Positions 47,871 to 59,332 of a stretch of 64,000 nucleotides of DNA are shown in pieces. The notes beneath the pieces are model-generated. The model ran no database searches. It worked only from the letters and a program-made list of their open reading frames with translations, and was not told the DNA's origin. Source of the stretch: Thamnidium elegans. Lineage: Eukaryota > Mucoromycota > Mucoromycetes > Mucorales > Mucoraceae. The stretch's first letter is position 1; each line of letters opens with the position of its first letter. The stretch spans positions 124,001 through 188,000 of the forward strand of contig JAIXMG010000028.1 of NCBI GenBank assembly GCA_025201345.1. Direction: 5' to 3'. The position numbers and the translations under genes were made by a program.

Positions 47871-49548
47871 CTAATTTTTAGTTTCTTCCTTTGTGTCTTC
47901 GGGTAAAACAATAGGTCGATTAACACTACGTAATTGTTCAGACGAAGAAGAATAAGGCTTAAATTTTGGCCATTGAGGAGTTGAATTTACTTGTTGAGGA
48001 CTGACTTGTTGAGGACTTGTTTGATTATAAAAGCCAATGTTTGGCTTGGGTGAAATGCTTTGGTGTTTATTAGTCCCTGAAACCCTTCTCTTTTTTGAAG
48101 TAGAAACAGGAGCTACGTACACCTCCCACTGTAAATTAGTTGGTGGTGATTGCTGCATGGTGGGTCTTTGTTGTTTTACAGTTGGTCTTTGTTGCTGTGG
48201 AATCACCGCTTGTTGTTGCGGTATAACTACCTGTGGCTCTGTAGATGGTCGTGCCATGATTTTCCGTGGCATCGCTAGCTGTTGCTGTTGTTGCGGCATA
48301 TGTTGTTGTGGCATTTGTTGTTGTTGCATACGTTGCTGATGTGGCATATGTTGCGGTGGTAGCATAGACGTTTGTGGTGGCATAGTCATAGGTTGTCCTG
48401 GAGGTATATGATGTTGTGAAAATATATGTTGTTGTGGGGGCATCGTATATGTCGTATATGTCATAGGATTCTGTTGAGTATTTATTTGGTGCGGATTAGG
48501 CTGTTGTTGCAAAGAATTAAGTGGAGTTATTTTGAACTTTGTTTGAGATTTTTGACTAGTTGTTTTTGTCTTTTGAGAGGAACTAGCTTGATTTGAACTT
48601 TGAGAAGCAGTAGTATCTTGGTTTGTTTTTGGTCGAGATTCACCTTTTAACACTTCGTTAATGTTTATTTTTGTATTTAATTTCTTTAATAAGGCTTCAT
48701 ATTTTTTAATGGTCACGTCTTTTTTAGCTAACGATCTAGCGACGTCCTTATGTTCTTCGTCACATTTTTCACCCTTTTCCGTATATTCCTCCATTTCTCT
48801 TTCTCTTTCCCATTCTCTTTCGTTTTCGTAAAAGTCTTGTCTCATTTCTTGTGCATAACCTATATTTTCTTGCACTTCTTTTTTAAGCCTTTCACACTTT
48901 TTTAATGCTTTTTTATATTTTCGTTCATACTTGGCTTCATTATAGATATTTTCATGCGAAACTATAGAATCCTGAAGCTCTTTTACTTCTCTTGCTTGTC
49001 TTTCGATTAGTGCAGTCTGCGCAGGTACATTTGATTGGTTTACTTTGACCATACCACCTTTACTACCCCCAGACGTACTATCGTCTAGTCTTACTCGAAG
49101 GTTGTTTATCTCACTATCTTGTAGCTGATTTATTTTTTTCAAGCATTCGATCTGTTCATTTAAAACCTGCGCGTTTGAAATTCTATAAGCGATTTCTTTG
49201 CGAGCCTCAGCTAATTCCATTGTCACTTGATGCATTCTATTCTGTAGCGAAACCACATTTTCCTCGTCCTCAGTTCTAGTAAACCAAATGTCTTTCATAT
49301 CAGATACCGTACAAGGCTTGTGGCAAAAGGGGCACCCATTTCTTTCTGGTAGACATTGCTGTATGCTTTTTTTTAAGGTTAATTTTTTGTTTTTGTTTTT
49401 TGTTTACTCTCTTTTTTTTTTATGGCATTTACAATGTATATAATATGTAGTCAATTTACCAGATCGTGTCAAATACGTGTCCGCAGGGTAATGCTGAGAC
49501 TTGACCGTTTTGTATATCTCTAAAGCAAATGCTACAAACGATTGGCAT
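47871..49548 (-). CDS. RING-finger coiled-coil protein A (TRAIP-like E3 ligase candidate)
   Basis: Minus-strand exons 49460..49548 and 47871..49365 give 527 aa. The RING is at the N-terminus: MPIVCSICFRDI, ALPCGHVFDTIC, then ERNGCPFCHKPC (C-x2-C, C-x-H, x2-C, CPxC). A long coiled coil follows (residues about 60-250, with EQIECLKKINQLQDSEINNL and KALKKCERLKKEVQENIG). The C-terminal 250 residues are Gln/Pro/Met-rich and disordered. RING plus coiled coil resembles the TRAIP/NOPO group of ubiquitin ligases. Exon 1 is 89 nt and splits a Cys codon, exactly as in the divergent neighbour at 50273, so the two are paralogues. Substrates are unknown. Confidence 0.8.
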
Positions 49549-50272
49549 ATTGTATATGAAGAAAAAGAAAAAAAGCTTTTAAACTAGTTCAAAAAAAATG
49601 CTAAAAGCTGCTCCATCGTTTTAGCTGTCACGTCAGTAGATATGGAAGGGAGAGGGTAGAAAAGTAATCATAATGTGTCTAATATTCAAGGTGTAAGTAT
49701 TGATAAGGTGTACCTACTGCCAAAATAAAATATTATAGTTTTGACAGGTGTGGGTAGCTTTATTTACCGGATAAAGACCAGTTTTATATTTTAAATAAAT
49801 GCGATTAAGGATTGCAGTATATATGTACTTTTATAGGTAGCTACACTGACAACTTTGTTTTCTAAAGCTAAAAAAGACTCATACGAGTCATTCCCTAAGT
49901 ACCATGTAATTGTTTAGAGATGATACAACATATAAGGATAATTCCCCCTGATTATTTTACTAAAATAACTTTTTTTATGTAAGTTAAAAATATACAATTG
50001 TCGTCAAATGAGTTAAAAAACAGTGGGCGCCACATTATGCAATAATAGAGTTACGTTAAAGTATTATATGATTAAACTTTAAAACTAATGTTATATTTTT
50101 CACTTTCTAGATAGTTATGGTAAGACAGGGCAAAGTTGTTATTTATTATTAAGTGTTTCATGTAGTACATCTGTAAGGTAAATAAGACGCAAAGAAAAGT
50201 ACATAAATACTCACGCCTTTTTCACTTTTTTTTATTTCCTTTTTTTTCTTCTTCCTTCTTGTTTCTTTTAAT
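49549..50272. promoter_or_regulatory. Bidirectional promoter between the RING paralogues
   Basis: A 724-bp head-to-head spacer. CT-rich tract TTTCTTCTTCCTTCTTG lies just before the plus-strand ATG, and a purine-rich counterpart lies on the minus side. No gene is inside. Confidence 0.5.
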
Positions 50273-51859
50273 ATGCCATTTTCTTGCCCTATATGTTTAG
50301 ATAAGATAAAAGAGTCTGAAATTTCAGCTCTTTCTTGTGGTCACGTATTTGATCGTAAATGGTAAGAGAAAAAGAAAAAAAAACAGTTTTTTTTTTTTTT
50401 TTTTTACTTAAATAAAACTTGTAGTATTCGCGAGTGTCTGATAAATAGAAGAGTTTGTCCAATTTGTAATGCGCCATATAACGATAGGTGTGGTATCATT
50501 TCACTTTTTTTAAACACGGATGATGAAACCGATACACTTATCCTTGATCTTCAACGAGAACTAAGCCAAAAAACAGAAGATATCAGGACATTAAGGGAAT
50601 ATATCCATAACGAAGCTCGAAAGCATAATGATGCCATTATTGAACGAAATAATGAATCAGTACAATTGAAATACCAGCTTGATCGCAAAGAAAAAGACAT
50701 TGATACTCTTCAAAACAGATTTAATATTGTACGTATGGAAGTCAGCTCAAAACAAGCAACCTTGAATACTGTAAAGGAAAACTGTGCCCAATTTAAATCT
50801 GAACGAGATGAAAAATCAAAGGTTGTATCTGCACTTGAAGAAAAACTGCGTGAACTCAGTCAAAATTCTTGCGATTTATATAAATACAAAGAGTCCAAAA
50901 CAAAGTATCAAGCTTTATTAAGTAAATATGAAAAGGCTGTCGATGAAAAAGTTTCTGTAAAGGCATTGATGGAAACATTACAAGAAAAAGTTACAGCTAT
51001 GGAAAGATCAAGTACGCAAAACTCAGATAGTAATGAACTTGCTAGCCAAATTGAAAAACTAAAGCAAGAAAATGAATCATTAAAATCTAAGTTCCAAGAT
51101 AAAACTAAATACAATAAATTGCTGGATTCATTTGAGAGGTTAGTAAACGAAAAGACTGCAATAGCTCATGAACACCAAAAGAAGATTGAAGAGTACAAGA
51201 AATTATTACAAGAACAACAAAAGTCATGTGAAGATGAAAGCCAAATTAAGAAAGAGTTTGAAGATTGTCAACTTGAACTGAAATCGATCAATCTTAAGCT
51301 TTCAACAGCTCTTTCAAAAACCAAGGAATTAACTGAACAAAACAAGAAATTGAAAGAAATTGAAAGCAAATTGCGTAAAGAAATTAAAACTTTAAAGCAA
51401 GAAGGCGCAAATATGAAAATTGGCAATGGAAAGCTTATAGCTCAAAAGAATAAAGCTTATAGTGATTTAGAAAAGTTAAGAAAGAAATCAGGCATCAAAA
51501 CTGAAAATATAACGACCAGTGTAGCAAACTTGGATATTTCTTCTGCTACGGTCAATAATACCACTGATTTAGAAAAGGAATTGGCCGAAACAAAGACTAC
51601 CAGAAACAGACTATTAAGAAAAACAGATGGCCTTACAATTAGAAACAATGAACTACAGGCACAAGTTATAAAGTTAAAGCTGAATATGGAAGATTTAAAA
51701 TCAAATCAAACAAGCTCTGAAACATTAAGTAAAGATAAATTAAAAGAATTAAAACATCAGTAAGTTATTTATTTTACTACATATTTATCTGTTAATACTA
51801 ACATCTTTTTTAATAGTTGTGCTCAATTAACTGCTATAGTAAATCTGATCACCGAATAA
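50273..51859 (+). CDS. RING-finger coiled-coil protein B (paralogue of the divergent gene)
   Basis: Exons 50273..50361, 50425..51759 and 51817..51859 give 488 aa. The N-terminal RING reads MPFSCPICLDKI, ALSCGHVFDRKC, then NRRVCPICNAPY. The rest is almost entirely coiled coil (for example LQNRFNIVRMEVSSKQATL, EELASQIEKLKQENES-type heptads) up to the C-terminus HCAQLTAIVNLITE. Exon 1 is 89 nt with a phase-2 intron inside the second-pair Cys codon, identical to gene A, while the long coiled coil replaces A's Gln/Pro tail. A ubiquitin-ligase role is inferred from the RING. A third short exon carries the last 14 residues. Confidence 0.82.
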
Positions 51860-52140
51860 AATAAACTCTTTTTTTTTTCTTTTTTTTTTTTTTTTTTACC
51901 AGACAAACCAAAGGCGATAAAGTGATAATTTAGTTGTACTTGTATAAAGAGGAAACCCTTTACTAAAAGGAATACAAAAATTCATGTTTTAGATTTTGAA
52001 ACCTACACTCTAAAAACGGAGTGGACTTCATAAATATTCTTATCCCGTTTAAACCTCAATTTTGATTTAAATACAAAAAGAGACAGGTTTGCTCTTTTTT
52101 CGTTTTTTTCTTTTTACTTTTCTGTATTAGTAAGAGTATC
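51860..52140. promoter_or_regulatory. Promoter region of the Zn2Cys6 factor
   Basis: A T-rich tract at 51869-51897 and a CT tract TTTTTTCTTTTTACTTTTCTG before the ATG at 52141; no gene. Confidence 0.35.
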
Positions 52141-54562
52141 ATGGCCGTTAAAAGCAAAAAGAGAACTCCGTGCGAGGGTAAAGAGAGTTTTTACTACCGT
52201 ATAAAAAAAGAAGAAGAAAATATTAACCTCTGCGTTATATAAAATAGAATGTCGAGATCAAAAAAGAAAGTGTAATGGTGAAATCCCCTGTGAAAGGTAA
52301 AAAAAAGAAAAAAGAAAAAAGTATACACCTTTTTAATATATCTAATAAACTCTCTTTTTTTTTTGTAGGTGTAATAAATTCAACTTGAGTTGTGTTTATA
52401 CTTCTTCTCGTTCGCCACTTGACGAGGAATACCTCGGCATGACCCGACAAATAGCTCTTGTCAATGAGGTAGACACACTAAACCAACAAATAAAAGAAAT
52501 GGAAGACACCTTCAAGACATTACCAACCTATAATTCATTTACAAATACACCGCCTCCCGAAGAATTAATGCTATTTTATAACGACGAAAGCATCTCTAGT
52601 TCTGAAGATACCAATTCCGCCGTCTGTCTTGCATCTGAAGATAGTAGCTCATATCCACCTGCGAAACGAACGAAACTAATTGCATCACTTGACGATGTCA
52701 ACGTCTACTTGACTCCCACCATCACCAGCGAAGCTCAAGAATACCAAAACTCGTTACAAGTAAACCCCTGGACCTTGACTTTACAAAAAGGTGAATTTAA
52801 GATCAAAACACATATAAAAACGCATAGCGACCTTTTAGATAACCTTCATCATATGATGGGCACAGTCAACCTAACCAGCTCCATTCCATCCGATGTAACC
52901 AGCAACGTAAAACCAAACACGCTGATTAGCGTATTGAATTTACTAGTTCTAAAAAAGTACGGTAAAACGCATTGTAAAAGTGTAGCCAAATCAGTTCAAA
53001 TTTATATTACTCCCGATTTATCCACAGTCGATACCATGGTTGTCTCCGAATCACCTGAATCGATTCAAACCACTACTTCCAAACTTCTAAGTGCTTATAT
53101 ACGATGTCAACACCTACAACAACTTGCAATTCATGTACCTACCTTCTATCGATTATTTATTGACAAAGCCGATGGATTACAAACATCTCCTGCCATCATG
53201 GCATTATGCGCAGCAATTTGTACTTTCCGATGTAAACACGTGTCTGATTGTTTACCGTCTATTTCATTGGTGGAATACGGTAAATTTTATTTCGACCAAG
53301 CCCGGGACCTGTTATCAGATCTTTTTGATCAATTTGATCTAGAAACATTTACAACCTATATATTTATGACTGTTTATAAGTTAAGTGTTTCGCAAACAAA
53401 GGAAGCTCTTTATTATGCGGATATTGCTGAACGTATCGCTTCCGTATTGAAACCGATCTACAATGATATTTTGAAGCATCCGGACTATTCAACACGAGAA
53501 AAAGGTGAAGCAGTTCACTTTAAAAGACTTTTAAATCATTTGCGTCGTATGATTACTTATTCGCAAGTATCTAATTCAGATCCATCTACTGCCTTAACTA
53601 TCAATGAAGATTTACCGTTTTGTATACTGATGCATATGGGTGAAGGAAAATGGGAATCAGCAGCGGACGATTCAGTTCAAGAAAAATGGTTTGTACAAAT
53701 GCACGGATACATTTTAAAATTACAACGAGCAGGCCATAATGCAAGCAAGTCAGCACAATCGTGTGATTTACAGCATCTCACCGGATTAATCGGACACCAA
53801 GTAGAAATGGCAATGCGACACTGGTACTCCAAGATACTTCCTGTTGAATTTAAGCTTTCGTTACCGCTATTTGACTCAAATATCCCACGTAATGATTTCT
53901 ATACAACCTTGGATCGAGAGTGCGCACATAGTCCTATACCTGCTTTAACCACTTTAGCGCTGTACGAAGAATGGTTAGTTCTAGGTCTAGCCTATTTACC
54001 TAAAGCTATGCCCAGCCCCGAAAACAACTGGAGCAAACTGACTACGCTTTGGTCTGGAGGACAAACTACAAAGGATCTAGTCTCTAAAAAATGGGAACGT
54101 CGAATAAACAAATTATTAAAACTGAGAAAGATGATTGAGTTTGAAGGATCCGACCAAGACTATTTAAACGCGGTCAACACTATCATCATTCCGACTGAAA
54201 ATCGAGTTAACGACAATATTGTTTGTTTAGGGTTACACTCTGCATTTATCACAATTCGATTATTAAAGTACTTGAGGTCTCGAGTGCAAGATTGTTACTT
54301 TGATATCAAGATATTACTTAACGCTTGGCAATTCCTACTGGCAGTTTCTAAATTACGATCTATTATGCAGCCTACAATTTTAGACATGATGCCTCGAGTA
54401 CATAAAAACTTGACAGTCTGTATGAACATCGTAAAAGAGGAATTAAAGTTACAACCTTATCAAGGAAAGGTTGGTAACTATGTTGATGTCATGGAGAGAG
54501 AATTAAAGAGTCAAGTGATCGAAGATGATGACTGTGATTGCGTTGCTTGTCCTAATGCATAA
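52141..54562 (+). CDS. Zn(2)Cys(6) fungal transcription factor
   Basis: Exons 52141..52177, 52248..52296 and 52369..54562 give 759 aa. The three exons together build a perfect binuclear cluster, C-x2-C-x6-C-x5-C-x2-C-x6-C (CEEC, KRKC, PCERC, LSCVY), at about residues 11-36, preceded by basic KSKKRTP. A short coiled-coil linker follows (NEVDTLNQQIKEMEDTF). The large middle region (residues about 230-480, LAIHVPTFYRLFIDKADG; YFDQARDLLSDLFDQFDLET) fits the fungal-specific regulatory domain. The C-terminus holds a Cys-containing acidic end (DDDCDCVACPNA). The cluster is split by two small introns, so a search without splicing would miss it. The target pathway is unknown. Confidence 0.88.
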
Positions 54563-55405
54563 AGAAAAAATCCCACTTTTGTTTATTTATTTACTATATT
54601 ACACTGACATATTAATATACCACCTTTTCTTAGATATGTTCTTTTTCCTTCCGTCTCTCCCTCTTCTACCTTTTTTTTTTTATCAAAAACTTCCTTGTTC
54701 TTAATTTAACACCCACTCCCTACTTTACTCCCTCATTCATCCCCTTCTCTTGTACTCCCATTCCGTTGTCTAAATCCACGCTTAAATAAACGCGCGAAGA
54801 TGCAATTTGCACGTTATAACGTATAAAAAAAAAATGCAGGTTACCAACAAGTTTGTAACCGTATTATCCTGCTAGAAAAAAGTTGGCACTACTATTTCAA
54901 AGTATTATAGTGATATTAAACAAATACAACAATTATTTTCTCCAATATGCCTGTACATCTATGATTGCATGAATAAGAAAAAAAAAGGATAAACTTACAA
55001 ACAAAAACAAAAGCAAATTAAAAAATTCCTAATTCAGGGCGAACAAAAGCAGTGTAAGGTAAATGATTACGCAAAGACGTATAAAAAGGGGAGGGGAAAA
55101 GTAAAAACTAAGATAATTCCATCATCAATTGTCCCCCCCCTTTTTTTTTAAGAATATACCCAAAATTTTTCTTGTATAAACGTTTATGTTACGCTTAAAA
55201 AGAAAAAGAAAAAGCACTCATTATCACCTTTGAATGGCATTAGTAAGAATATATGCTCTATAAGCGCAACAGCAAAATGCTATAATGCATTCTTCTTAAA
55301 CATACGACATAATACGGAGAGGCGATATATATATATATATTTATTACACTCTAAATAGAAAAAAAAAATCCAGAAAAAAGAAAAAAAAGAGGAGGGAAAG
55401 ATATA
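54563..55405. other. Convergent intergenic region
   Basis: 3' flanks of two convergent genes. There is a pyrimidine-rich stretch at 54620-54780, a C9T9 junction near 55133-55150 and an AT microsatellite at 55327-55341; no gene. Confidence 0.4.
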
Positions 55406-56344
55406 CTAAGGTTGAGGTCTTATCGCCACTAAAGCTTGAATTATACAATCTGATTCTATTATAACAGAACCTTTTTTTGAGAATGCTTCACCATTACCTT
55501 GACAATCAATATCTAAATTATCTCTTAATATTCTACCTAGGTAGATCAACCTCAAGATATGCGTATCATGTTCTATACCGGAATCTTTGGACTCGTATAT
55601 TCTACTTCTTAGCGAGCCCACGGTTTCACGTTGCGAACTAATTGTTAAATTTATATCTTTTTCGGTGGACAATCGAATACAAATATCGAACGGACTTAAA
55701 GAACAATCGGGTGCAGGCACTAGATGGTCAGATTGGGTGTTCGAATAAATACTTTTCATTGAATCGGAAATGTCATATTTATCGTCCTGCGAACAAAATT
55801 CTTCCGAAGGTGTATCAAACATACAAAGGTTTGCAGGTGGTACTATACAATAAATTGGGATATTATAATCATTTCCTAGTTCTTTTTATATACAGATGAT
55901 TAAAAAAAGGTTTAGATTCTTATATATTTAATATTTTACCGTCAAAACAGCCTTCACAAGGATTTCCTGTTGGTAATAAAACATTGGCGGCTTCTAGTAT
56001 CGATCTAGCCATAATCACATCTGTTTCGGAGAATGCGACTTGTAGTGCTTGCCAAATTTCTATTCTACCCTAAATATAAAAATCAATAAAACAACAGAAT
56101 AAAAAAATTATATGTATAACTAATTTACCCCATAGATAGGTGCAGACTCCCAATAGGTAAGTCTCTTTTGTTCTAAGTCGGTTACTGACATTGGTGTATC
56201 GGAAGTCCACATTAAGCCAGATCTTTTAAATGGTCTACTTTTATTATAATATGATACAGGTAAAGGTATAGTCACAGTATCATAATTATCCTGAGAAGTT
56301 GTTAAAAAGTCCTGGTCAACCGGACTAGATGAACAGCATCCCAT
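55406..56344 (-). CDS. Ubiquitin domain-containing protein (UBTD1/2, DC-UbP family), N-acylated
   Basis: Minus-strand exons 56129..56344, 55940..56069 and 55406..55875 give 271 aa. It begins MGCCSSSP, a textbook N-myristoylation (Gly2) plus palmitoylation (Cys3/Cys4) signal, so membrane attachment is likely. The family-specific N-terminal domain follows (RSGLMWTSDTPMSVTDLEQK, LTYWESAPIYGGRIEIWQAL, then CEGCFDGNDYNIPIYCIVPP), and a C-terminal ubiquitin-like fold (ICIRLSTEKDINLTISSQ, LRLIYLGRILRDN). UBTD proteins in animals interact with E2 enzymes of the UBE2D group. The fungal role is not established. Length and domain order fit the family. Confidence 0.88.
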
Positions 56345-56453
56345 TTTTATTACAATTATATATAAAGAAGAAAAAAGAAAAAGAAAAGATTTTTTTTTTT
56401 TTTTTTAAAAAAAAAGGAATAAAAAAAAACAGTATAAATATAAAGGAGCACTT

Positions 56454-57516
56454 TTAGGTTTGTAATTGCGCGACAATCCATTTATTGTTCTTTAATTCTT
56501 GATAATTTAGCTGATCAAAGGCAGTTTTAGTTATTGTATGCAAGGGTTCTTTTGCAAGGAGTTTTGTATTAAAAGCGAGCTGAACGGTAGAATTAGTTTG
56601 TTGATCTGGCGATCCATAACAAACGACAGCTATAGTATCTTTATCTAAAGAGCTTAAATGAAAGGTCCAAGACGTCAAGTCTTTACCATCTAATCTCAGT
56701 ATAATCTTTTTTTTTTTTTTTTTGTTATTAGTATTTAGACTTTTTCACCTAAAAATAAACAAACATGTACCTGATCATTTTCATTTCTAAAGTCAAGTTT
56801 ACTTAAATCCAATGAAAGACCGACCCCAATCGCTTTAATATAACTTTCTTTACACGCCCATAATTCATAAAACGTTCTTAACTGTAATTCTTGATCCTGG
56901 TTACTTTTAATCAATTCTAGTTCTTGTTGTGTAAGCTATAAAAAAAAAGACCTTTTTAGAAAGGAAAAAAAAAATCTTTCTTTTTGCAATCATTTATTTA
57001 CCTGTGCTAGAAAACTTTTAATAAACTCATCGATCGAAATTGATTTGGGGCGATCGATAATCACAGTATCAACACCAATCTGTAAACCCCTTTCCTTCGT
57101 TGCACCAAAAATAACCCAACTTCCTTCATGCGATATATTGAAATCAATTTCTTCATTTTTCTACACACATTAAAAAGTCTCTTTTAGTGTAAATTCTTTT
57201 AGTTATTTTTTTTTTATATGTACCAAAATTGGTTTTCCTTTAGGTAATCTATCAAACTGTAATGAAGGCCAAGGTACTTGTAACCTTTGAGAAAAGTAAT
57301 GACGACGTAATAAAAGACTAGTTAATGCTAAATGCTGATCTCGTTCATACTTGAATCGTGTTACCGATGAATGTTCATGGTCTGGTAACCAACTTAAGGC
57401 TGTTTTAAACTAATAAAATTGTTACAAAAAAAAAAACCTTTTTTTCTTAAACATAAGTGGTAGTAAACCTTTTCTCCTTCAAAAGCATCTTTAATATTAA
57501 AAGCCAACAAGTCCAT
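56454..57516 (-). CDS. 4'-phosphopantetheinyl transferase (Sfp/Lys5/AASDHPPT type)
   Basis: Transfers phosphopantetheine from CoA to carrier domains, such as aminoadipate reductase for lysine synthesis. Minus-strand exons 57469..57516, 57224..57409, 57002..57160, 56771..56935 and 56454..56705 give 269 aa. Diagnostic motifs: FNISHEGSWVIFGAT, then IGVDTVIIDRP (Mg-binding Asp), then FYELWACKESYIKAIGVGL (the WxxKES signature). The start MDLLAFNIKDAFEGEK precedes the conserved RFKYERDQHLALTSLLLRR. Length is as expected for the eukaryotic stand-alone enzyme. It is one of five minus-strand genes in a row but with its own promoter. Confidence 0.92.
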
Positions 57517-57565
57517 ATAATTTTTAAAAAGAGAAGAAAGGGTGGGGGGGAATAATTTTTTTTTT

Positions 57566-58567
57566 TTAAACTCTATAAACAAATGTCACTTTTTGAGGAT
57601 TATTTTCAATAAAAGTAACTTGCAAAGTAACCAAGTCTACTTGATTCTCATCCGAAAAGTAATACCCTTTTGATTGATTAGGTGTAACGATAACAGGCAT
57701 TTTACCATACCTAATATGAGAATCATAAATAGCCAACCTACCATCTTCGCGTACACTCTGTAACTGTTTTACATGTTTTTCAATTTCGATTTGATTTTCA
57801 TAGTCAAAGCCAACCCAAGCAATGGAGTCCTTTTCCGTAGAAAATAAACGAAAAACCCATACCCTGGCCAGATTAGTAATCTTTTTTTTTTCAGGAGATA
57901 ACTGGAAAGAAATGGGCGAAGCACAAGTGGATAATTGTCTGATGATTTCCTTTTGTTGTTGTGCATCTAATACATCCCCTAACAATTCATTGTCTGTGGC
58001 AGTAATCATTTGAATAAAGGGTTTTTTGTTCTGGAGTACTTTTAGCTTATTGGAAACTACAAGGCCAATCATTTTAAACCATTTGGGTTTCTTTACTGGT
58101 TCGTTAACAGCGGGCGTATCTGTTGATATAAATTCTGAGTTTATCATTGTATTGATTCTGGTATTTGCGTCTTCTTCTTCTTCTTCTTCTTCATCTGCAT
58201 GAGTAAGGGTATTTTCTCCTGTACTGTTATTATCTATGTGCACTTCATCAAACGTATCTCTCCTACTTTCGTCATCAGGATACTATTTATTACATGATCA
58301 GTATATATGTTTAATGCTTACGTGTTTTTATTTTACCTTTTGCTTCTTTTGTATCGGTGCATAAGATCGGTCCGGTGATACTGTTCTTAAGTCATTATAT
58401 TCAGTATAAGAAGGTTCTTGATAATTATCATAATAATGCGATGATGGAATATAATCATTACTACGTTCTTTTCTTGGCTTTATCCTTTTACCATAACGAG
58501 GGGACTCGGTATAGTATTCTTCACCGCGATAAATCGCATCCTGTTGATAATGATTATAATAATCCAT
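57566..58567 (-). CDS. Unknown protein with possible WWE-like C-terminal domain
   Basis: Minus-strand exons 58337..58567 and 57566..58282 give 315 aa. The N-terminus is Tyr/Arg/Ser-rich and disordered (MDYYNHYQQDAIYRGEEYY; PRYGKRIKPRKERS), followed by an acidic Glu run. The C-terminal 150 residues are folded-looking: VWVFRLFSTEKDSIAWVGF, then DYENQIEIEKHVKQ, later YYFSDENQVDLVTLQVTFI. The spacing of aromatic residues and IE resembles a WWE domain (poly-ADP-ribose/ubiquitin-related), but this is a weak, by-eye match. The basic cluster suggests a nuclear site. The stop lies 50 bp downstream (plus-strand higher side) of the transferase start, so the two genes are tightly packed. Confidence 0.7.
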
Positions 58568-58663
58568 TTTTCATAAGTTGAAGTAAAAAAAATGATTTTA
58601 TTAAAAATAAACAACTATATATACTGTTGACTTTTTTTTTGTGGTACCATATATACTTGTTGT

Positions 58664-59001
58664 TTACATTATTACACAATTGGTACTATAGTCATGAAAT
58701 AATTCTTCGTTTGTCCTTGGATTAAGGAAATTGGGTTCAATAATATACACTTTTTCTTTATCTGATTTGAATATAGCACCTGTAAAACCTGCTGCATCTT
58801 CCACATTATCAAATGTCATATTAATAGTCGCTAAAAATAAAAATAACTGTAAGTACAGTGATACACGAAAAAAAAAAAAAAAAACTTATTTTTACTTTGT
58901 TTTGACTTGAACTCTTTTGCAATGGATTCGTTCTCTGCGTATTTAAGCTCAAGCGCCTCACCGTGCTTGAACTCCTTATCTAAAAACGGAAACATATTCA
59001 T
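58664..59001 (-). CDS. Small protein ending in a CaaX box (CVIM), unknown function
   Basis: Minus-strand exons 58896..59001 and 58664..58830 give 90 aa. The start MNMFPFLDKEFKHGEALELK is uncertain: an alternative reading joins an upstream open stretch (59207 and above, FIIPIIRRISVLKKPFTSE) through a GTGAGT donor to the acceptor at 58980, which would drop this ATG and extend the N-terminus, but no upstream ATG was found. The body reads AKEFKSKQTTINMTFDNVED and EKVYIIEPNFLNPRTNEEL. The last residues are DYSTNCVIM. CVIM is a functional farnesylation/geranylgeranylation box elsewhere (CaaX rule). Whether it is used here is inference. The family was not recognised. Confidence 0.55.
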
Positions 59002-59332
59002 TTTATAAGTGTATCTTTTTTTTTCTTTGCAGGTATATGTTTTTTTTAGAAAAAAAGATGCATTGATATATATACACATAAAGGGCTCATTATTAAACTG
59101 TATTCCTAAATTTGGAATATACTCCCAATAACAAAAACAAACACTTTTTTTTGATGGGATAAGTCGATAGCTAAATAAGGCAAGTAAAAATAACATCCTT
59201 ACTCACAGTCAAAGACTTCCGAAGTAAAAGGTTTTTTCAAAACAGAAATTCTCCGTATAATCGGTATAATAAAATCAAGTTTGACCCTTCTTATTTTTAA
59301 TAACTTGTTGTTTTTTTCCCTCTTTCTTATTA

